Shown here one piece after another: positions 4,492 through 7,615 of a stretch of 7,615 bases of DNA (position 1 is its first letter; each line of letters starts with the position of its first letter). Location: positions 1 to 7,615 of the forward strand of contig JASHYW010000189.1 of NCBI GenBank assembly GCA_030042885.1, written 5' to 3'. The position numbers and the translations under genes are program-made. Source of the stretch: Streptosporangiaceae bacterium (GTDB lineage: Bacteria > Actinomycetota > Actinomycetes > Streptosporangiales > Streptosporangiaceae). The notes under the pieces were generated by a model. That model saw only the letters and a program-made list of their open reading frames with translations, was not told the DNA's origin and ran no database searches.

Positions 4492-5932
4492 GTCGTCCCG
4501 CTCGGCGGCAAGGACCGCAAAGCCCCGCCGCCGCTGGTGTTCGCCGCCTTGTGCCGCCTGATGCCCGCCCTGCGCCGCCGCGTCTGGCGCAGTGTGGAAG
4601 CGGTGCGCCAGGACGCTGCAGACGGCCTTGTCGAGCGCTGGTATGACCAGTGGCGGGGCGAAATGCGGGAGCGCATTTCGAGGCTGCGCTCGGCCGACCT
4701 CGGCTCGCTTTCTGACCAGCAGCTGGCCGAGCATTTCCGCGCCGCGGTCGCGCTGCATGAACGCGGCAACCAGATCCACTTCATGCTGCAAGGCGCGCTT
4801 TACCTCATCGTGGGCGAGTTCGCCTTCTGCTGCCGCGACCTGCTGGGCTGGGACGAGGAGAAGACGTTCGGGCTCTTGTCCGGCCTGTCCACCACATCCA
4901 CCGAACCCGCCCGCCAGCTGGGCGAACTCGCCCGGATCCTCAGCGACACCGGGGATGAGACCAGCCAGCGTTTCGTCACCGCCTTGCGGTCCTACCAGGA
5001 CCAGTTCTGCTGTCGGGCCCTCTGCCTGGAGGTCGCCGAGCCGACCCTGGCCGAGGTCCCCTCGCTGACCATGAGCCTCATCCGGGACCAGATAGCCCGC
5101 AAGGACACCGGCGGCACGCAAGATCAGCAGCGGGAGGCGGCCCGGGCCGAAGCCCGCGCGTCCCTCGCGCGCCGCCCGGCAGGTGACCTGGCACGCTTCG
5201 AGCGCCTGCTCACCCGGGCCGAGCGCGCCTACCCCGTCCGGGAGGACAACGAGTTCTACACCATCAGCGCCCCGCTGGCGCTGGTCCGCTACGCGGCACT
5301 GGAAACCGGGCGGCGGCTGGCCAGCCGGGGTGCCATCAACCACGCCGACGACATCTTCTTCCTGGACACCGCCGAAGCGCCGCGCGCACTGTCCGGGTAT
5401 CAAAACAGCTGGGCCGATCTGGTGGCACGCCGGCGTGGCGAACAAGCCTGGGTGCACGCACATCCCGGTCCCCAGTCCTACGGCCACGACCCCGGACCGC
5501 CCCCCGCATTCGACGCGCTCCCAGCCGAAGCCCGCCTGGCCATGCAGGCACTGATGTGGTCAGTTGACCGGATGCTGGCGCAAGACCGCAGCCAGCTGAG
5601 CCAGCCCGCCTCCGCCACCCTGGAAGGCCTGGCCGCCTCACCGGGGCGGTATACCGGGCCGGCACGCATCATCAGCAGCGAAAGCCAACTCGCCAAGCTC
5701 CGCCCCGGCGACGTCCTGGTCTGCCGGGTCACCTCGCCCGTGTGGTCCATGCTGTTCCCCAACGTCGGCGCACTGGTCACCCGACGCCGGCGGCATCCTG
5801 TCCCACCCCGCGATCATCGCCCGCGAATTCGGCATCCCGGCCGTCGTCGCCACCGGCAACGCCACCAGCCGCATCCAGGACGGCCAGGTAATAACCGTCG
5901 ACGGCACCCGCGGCCAGATCCTGCTCGCATAG
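4492..5932 (+). pseudogene. PEP-utilising enzyme (PEP synthase/rifampin phosphotransferase-like), 5'-truncated and frameshifted
   Basis: Family members carry an N-terminal ATP-grasp domain, a central substrate/linker domain and a C-terminal swivelling His domain that relays phosphate. Here the ATP-grasp domain is absent: the family-like frame begins at VVPLGGKDRKAPPP (from 4492), just after an in-frame TGA (4477-4479). The first usable start, GTG 4537, has no Shine-Dalgarno. The central part is intact (YPVREDNEFYTISAPLALVR; ETGRRLASRGAINHADDIFF). Next come [14 protein letters not shown] and the start of the mobile domain, [16 protein letters not shown]. At 5780-5782 (CCC) one extra base shifts the frame. 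The true continuation [20 protein letters not shown], with the phosphocarrier His codon at 5804-5806, lies in the next frame and ends at TAG 5930-5932. Without the shift correction, translation runs to 6216 through arginine-rich nonsense. The frameshift could be a sequencing error; the 5' truncation could not. Confidence 0.8.
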
Positions 5933-5954
5933 GCCGCAAGACCCGGGACAACAC

Positions 5955-5995
5955 CACCGGCACCTCCCGGCAAGACCCGGATCTCCGGGCCGGTG
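5955..5995 (+). terminator. Candidate terminator after the PEP-utiliser remnant
   Basis: Outer arms CACCGGC (5955-5961) and GCCGGTG (5989-5995) pair perfectly. Nested inside is a small CCGG-ATCT-CCGG hairpin (5977-5988). It begins 23 bases after the restored stop codon. The following AGTTAGTTCT is only mildly T-rich. Confidence 0.4.
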
Positions 5996-6173
5996 AGTTA
6001 GTTCTGGCGGAGTCGTCGCATGGTGCCTTGCCGCAGCGCATGTTTCTGCTCAGCGCTCAGGACCCGCGCGGTCAGCCTCCTCTGTGCGGCATCGGCAAGC
6101 GGGCCAGGTCGCGGGCTGGTCCTGGCGGGCGGGAGCTTGCGTGTCCCGTGCTGAGAGGCGATGCTCCAGCTGC

Positions 6174-6195
6174 GTTGAGGCTGCGTTCAGGTTTG
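6174..6195 (+). promoter_or_regulatory. 11-bp-period direct repeat upstream of the ferric reductase-like gene
   Basis: GTTGAGGCTGC (6174-6184) is followed directly by GTTCAGGTTTG (6185-6195), sharing GTT-AGG-T in the same 11-bp phase. Tandem 7-bp half-sites spaced by 11 bp are the usual operator form of OmpR/PhoB-type response regulators. The second unit ends 20 bases before the start codon. The operator role is inferred. The rest of the 5933-6215 gap, apart from the hairpin near 5955, shows nothing I recognise. Confidence 0.4.
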
Positions 6196-6215
6196 CCGGT
6201 GACGATGCACGCGTG

Positions 6216-7615
6216 ATGCCCGGTGGGCAGGTCTCCGAGCCTGGCCGGTTGCCGTACGCACAAAGGGTGCGGGCGCGGAACGATCCTCCGCGCCCGTCTC
6301 CGGTGCCGCATTCCGGGGTGGTGGACGCGTGTGCCGCGCTGGCCGGGCTCGGCTTCGGCGCCGTGGTGGCTGCGGTCATCCTGGGCGAGTCGAGGGGCTC
6401 GCTGGTCGCGCCGGGCGGGCTGTTGTCCGCGGCGGGCCGGCTCGCCGGGTTCACCGGGACGTACCTGATACTGGTCATGGTGGTGCTGGTGGCGCGGCTG
6501 CCGTGGCTGGAGCGCTCGGCCGGCCAGGATCAGCTGGTCCGCTGGCACCGCCACGTCGCCCCCTGGGCGATCGGCCTCATCACGGCCCATGTCGTCCTGA
6601 TCGTGCTCGGTTACGCACAGGCGGCCACCACCGGGGCGTGGCACGAACTGTGGGTGCTGCTGACGTCCTACCGGGACATGCTGGCCGCCGGGGCCGGTTT
6701 TGGCTTGCTGGTCATGGCCGGGGTCAGTTCGTACCGGCAGGTCCGGCGCAAGATCAGGTACGAGACGTGGTGGGTCATTCACCTGTACCTGTACCTCGGG
6801 CTCGCTCTGGCGTTTGCCCACCAGATCTTCACCGGCGTCTCGTTCATCGGCCACCCTCTGGTCAGGGCGCTGTGGATCGTGGTCTGGGCGGCCACCGCGG
6901 GGATGGTCCTGGTGTTCCGGATCGGCCAGCCGGTCTGGCGGAGCCTGCGGCATCGGCTCCGGGTGGTCGAGGTCCGCCCGGAGGGGCCGGGGGTGGTCTC
7001 GGTGGTCTGCCGGGGACGGCACCTGGACCGGCTGGCGGTATCAGGCGGCCAGTTCTTCGTGTGGCATTTCCTGACCCGGGAGCTGTGGTGGCAGGGGCAC
7101 CCGTACTCGCTGTCCGCCCTGCCCCGGCCGCCCTACGTCCGGGTCACCATCAAGGGGCTCGGCGATCAGAGCCGGGCGGCAGCCAGCCTGCGGCCGGGCA
7201 CCTGGGTGGCCATCGAAGGGCCCTATGGCGCGTTCACCCGGCACGCACGCGCCTGCGACCGAGTGGCCCTGGTCGCCGCCGGGGTTGGGATCACGCCGGT
7301 GCGGGCACTGCTGGAGGACTTGCCGGGCGGGGTCGACGTGGTGGTCGTGGTCCGCGCGTCGGCCGTCGCGGACCTGGTTCACCGGGACGAGGTGGCCGCG
7401 CTGGTCCGGCAGCGGCATGGCCGACTCCACGAGATCGTCGGCTCGCGGCACAAGGTCAAGCTCGGCGCCCGGGCCCTGCGGCGGATCGTGCCCGACATCG
7501 GCTACCGCGACGTGTACATCTGCGGCCCTGACGGGTTCAGCGCGGAGATCGCCGACGCCGCCGCGCAGCTCGGGGCCAGGCCTGAGCAGATCCACACCGA
7601 GACGTTCGGATTCTG
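6216..7615 (+). CDS. NOX/ferric-reductase-like transmembrane flavocytochrome, 3' end cut
   Basis: A membrane protein that should pass electrons from cytoplasmic NAD(P)H through FAD to membrane heme and an acceptor such as ferric iron, oxygen or a protein partner. About six membrane helices lie within residues 35-235. H111 (WHRH) and H125 (TAHVV) are 14 apart, and H189 (VIHLYLY) and H202 (FAHQ) are 13 apart, the bis-heme histidine spacing of the family. The FAD motif is HPYSLS (295-300), like the HPFT of NOX enzymes. GPYGAF, the nucleotide-binding GVGITP (356-361) and CGP (436-438) follow. There are 466 codons before the edge, and HTETFGF looks like the usual last residues, so few are missing. 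ATG 6216 follows an in-frame GTG 6213; neither has a Shine-Dalgarno, and no in-frame start lies close upstream. The physiological acceptor is not determinable here. Confidence 0.88.
   Translation, partial: MPGGQVSEPGRLPYAQRVRARNDPPRPSPVPHSGVVDACAALAGLGFGAVVAAVILGESRGSLVAPGGLLSAAGRLAGFTGTYLILVMVVLVARLPWLERSAGQDQLVRWHRHVAPWAIGLITAHVVLIVLGYAQAATTGAWHELWVLLTSYRDMLAAGAGFGLLVMAGVSSYRQVRRKIRYETWWVIHLYLYLGLALAFAHQIFTGVSFIGHPLVRALWIVVWAATAGMVLVFRIGQPVWRSLRHRLRVVEVRPEGPGVVSVVCRGRHLDRLAVSGGQFFVWHFLTRELWWQGHPYSLSALPRPPYVRVTIKGLGDQSRAAASLRPGTWVAIEGPYGAFTRHARACDRVALVAAGVGITPVRALLEDLPGGVDVVVVVRASAVADLVHRDEVAALVRQRHGRLHEIVGSRHKVKLGARALRRIVPDIGYRDVYICGPDGFSAEIADAAAQLGARPEQIHTETFGF

Noticed and set aside
4224..4646. 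Plus-strand open frame that might supply the missing N-terminus of the PEP-utiliser
   Set aside because: Translation is Ala/Gly/Pro-rich, shows no ATP-grasp motif, and is in a different frame from the family-like sequence.
5776..5790. Programmed +1 frameshift in the PEP-utiliser
   Set aside because: No known slippery stop or pause signal is visible at ACC-CGA; with the truncated 5' end, mutation or sequencing error is simpler.
5783..6216. C-terminal 140 or so residues of the uncorrected PEP-utiliser frame
   Set aside because: Arg/Pro-rich nonsense after the frameshift; the neighbouring frame gives the conserved His domain with a natural stop.
6072..7022. Minus-strand open frame of 316 codons antisense to the flavocytochrome
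   Set aside because: Low-complexity Asp/His/Pro/Arg composition; the sense strand carries the heme, FAD and NAD motifs.

Overview
The window is very GC-rich and uses GC-ending codons throughout, as in a high-GC actinomycete. The order of its recognisable genes (a Streptosporangiales- or Actinomadura-like sterol/steroid cluster) fits that, but no marker here fixes genus. Every product name is a reading of the translated sequence; no database search was run.

Left part (1-3599): a piece of the lower sterol (ring C/D) catabolic cluster. On the minus strand lie echA20 (652-1422) and, downstream of it, the start of ipdA (runs off the left edge). These are the enoyl-CoA hydratase/isomerase-family ring hydrolase and the alpha subunit of the CoA-transferase-fold ring hydrolase. 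Diverging from echA20 is a short-chain dehydrogenase (1537-2349), the layout of the Rv3549c / echA20-ipdA region of Mycobacterium tuberculosis. An 11-bp gap separates the dehydrogenase from a GTG-started metal-dependent amidohydrolase (2361-3599), which I do not know from the mycobacterial cluster. The divergent spacer (1423-1536) holds promoter- and operator-like elements and suggests a leaderless mRNA for the dehydrogenase. The echA20-ipdA spacer is a repeat island that seems to have reshaped the end of echA20 and the start of ipdA.

Middle part (3600-5932): a well-formed hairpin sits halfway between the convergent amidohydrolase and a small two-helix membrane protein (3767-4117, minus). Next comes a scar. 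The last 43 codons of a DUF222/13E12-type HNH endonuclease (minus, 4356-4487) abut, within a few bases, a PEP-utilising-enzyme-like gene (plus) that lacks its ATP-grasp domain and a proper start. That gene also has a one-base frameshift just before the phosphocarrier histidine motif. Both look like decayed gene fragments.

Right part (5933-7615): a gene-free stretch of about 280 bp with a candidate terminator and an 11-bp-period direct repeat leads into a NOX/ferric-reductase-like transmembrane flavocytochrome (6216 to the right edge). Its stop lies just outside the window. No rRNA, tRNA, CRISPR array or intact insertion sequence was seen.
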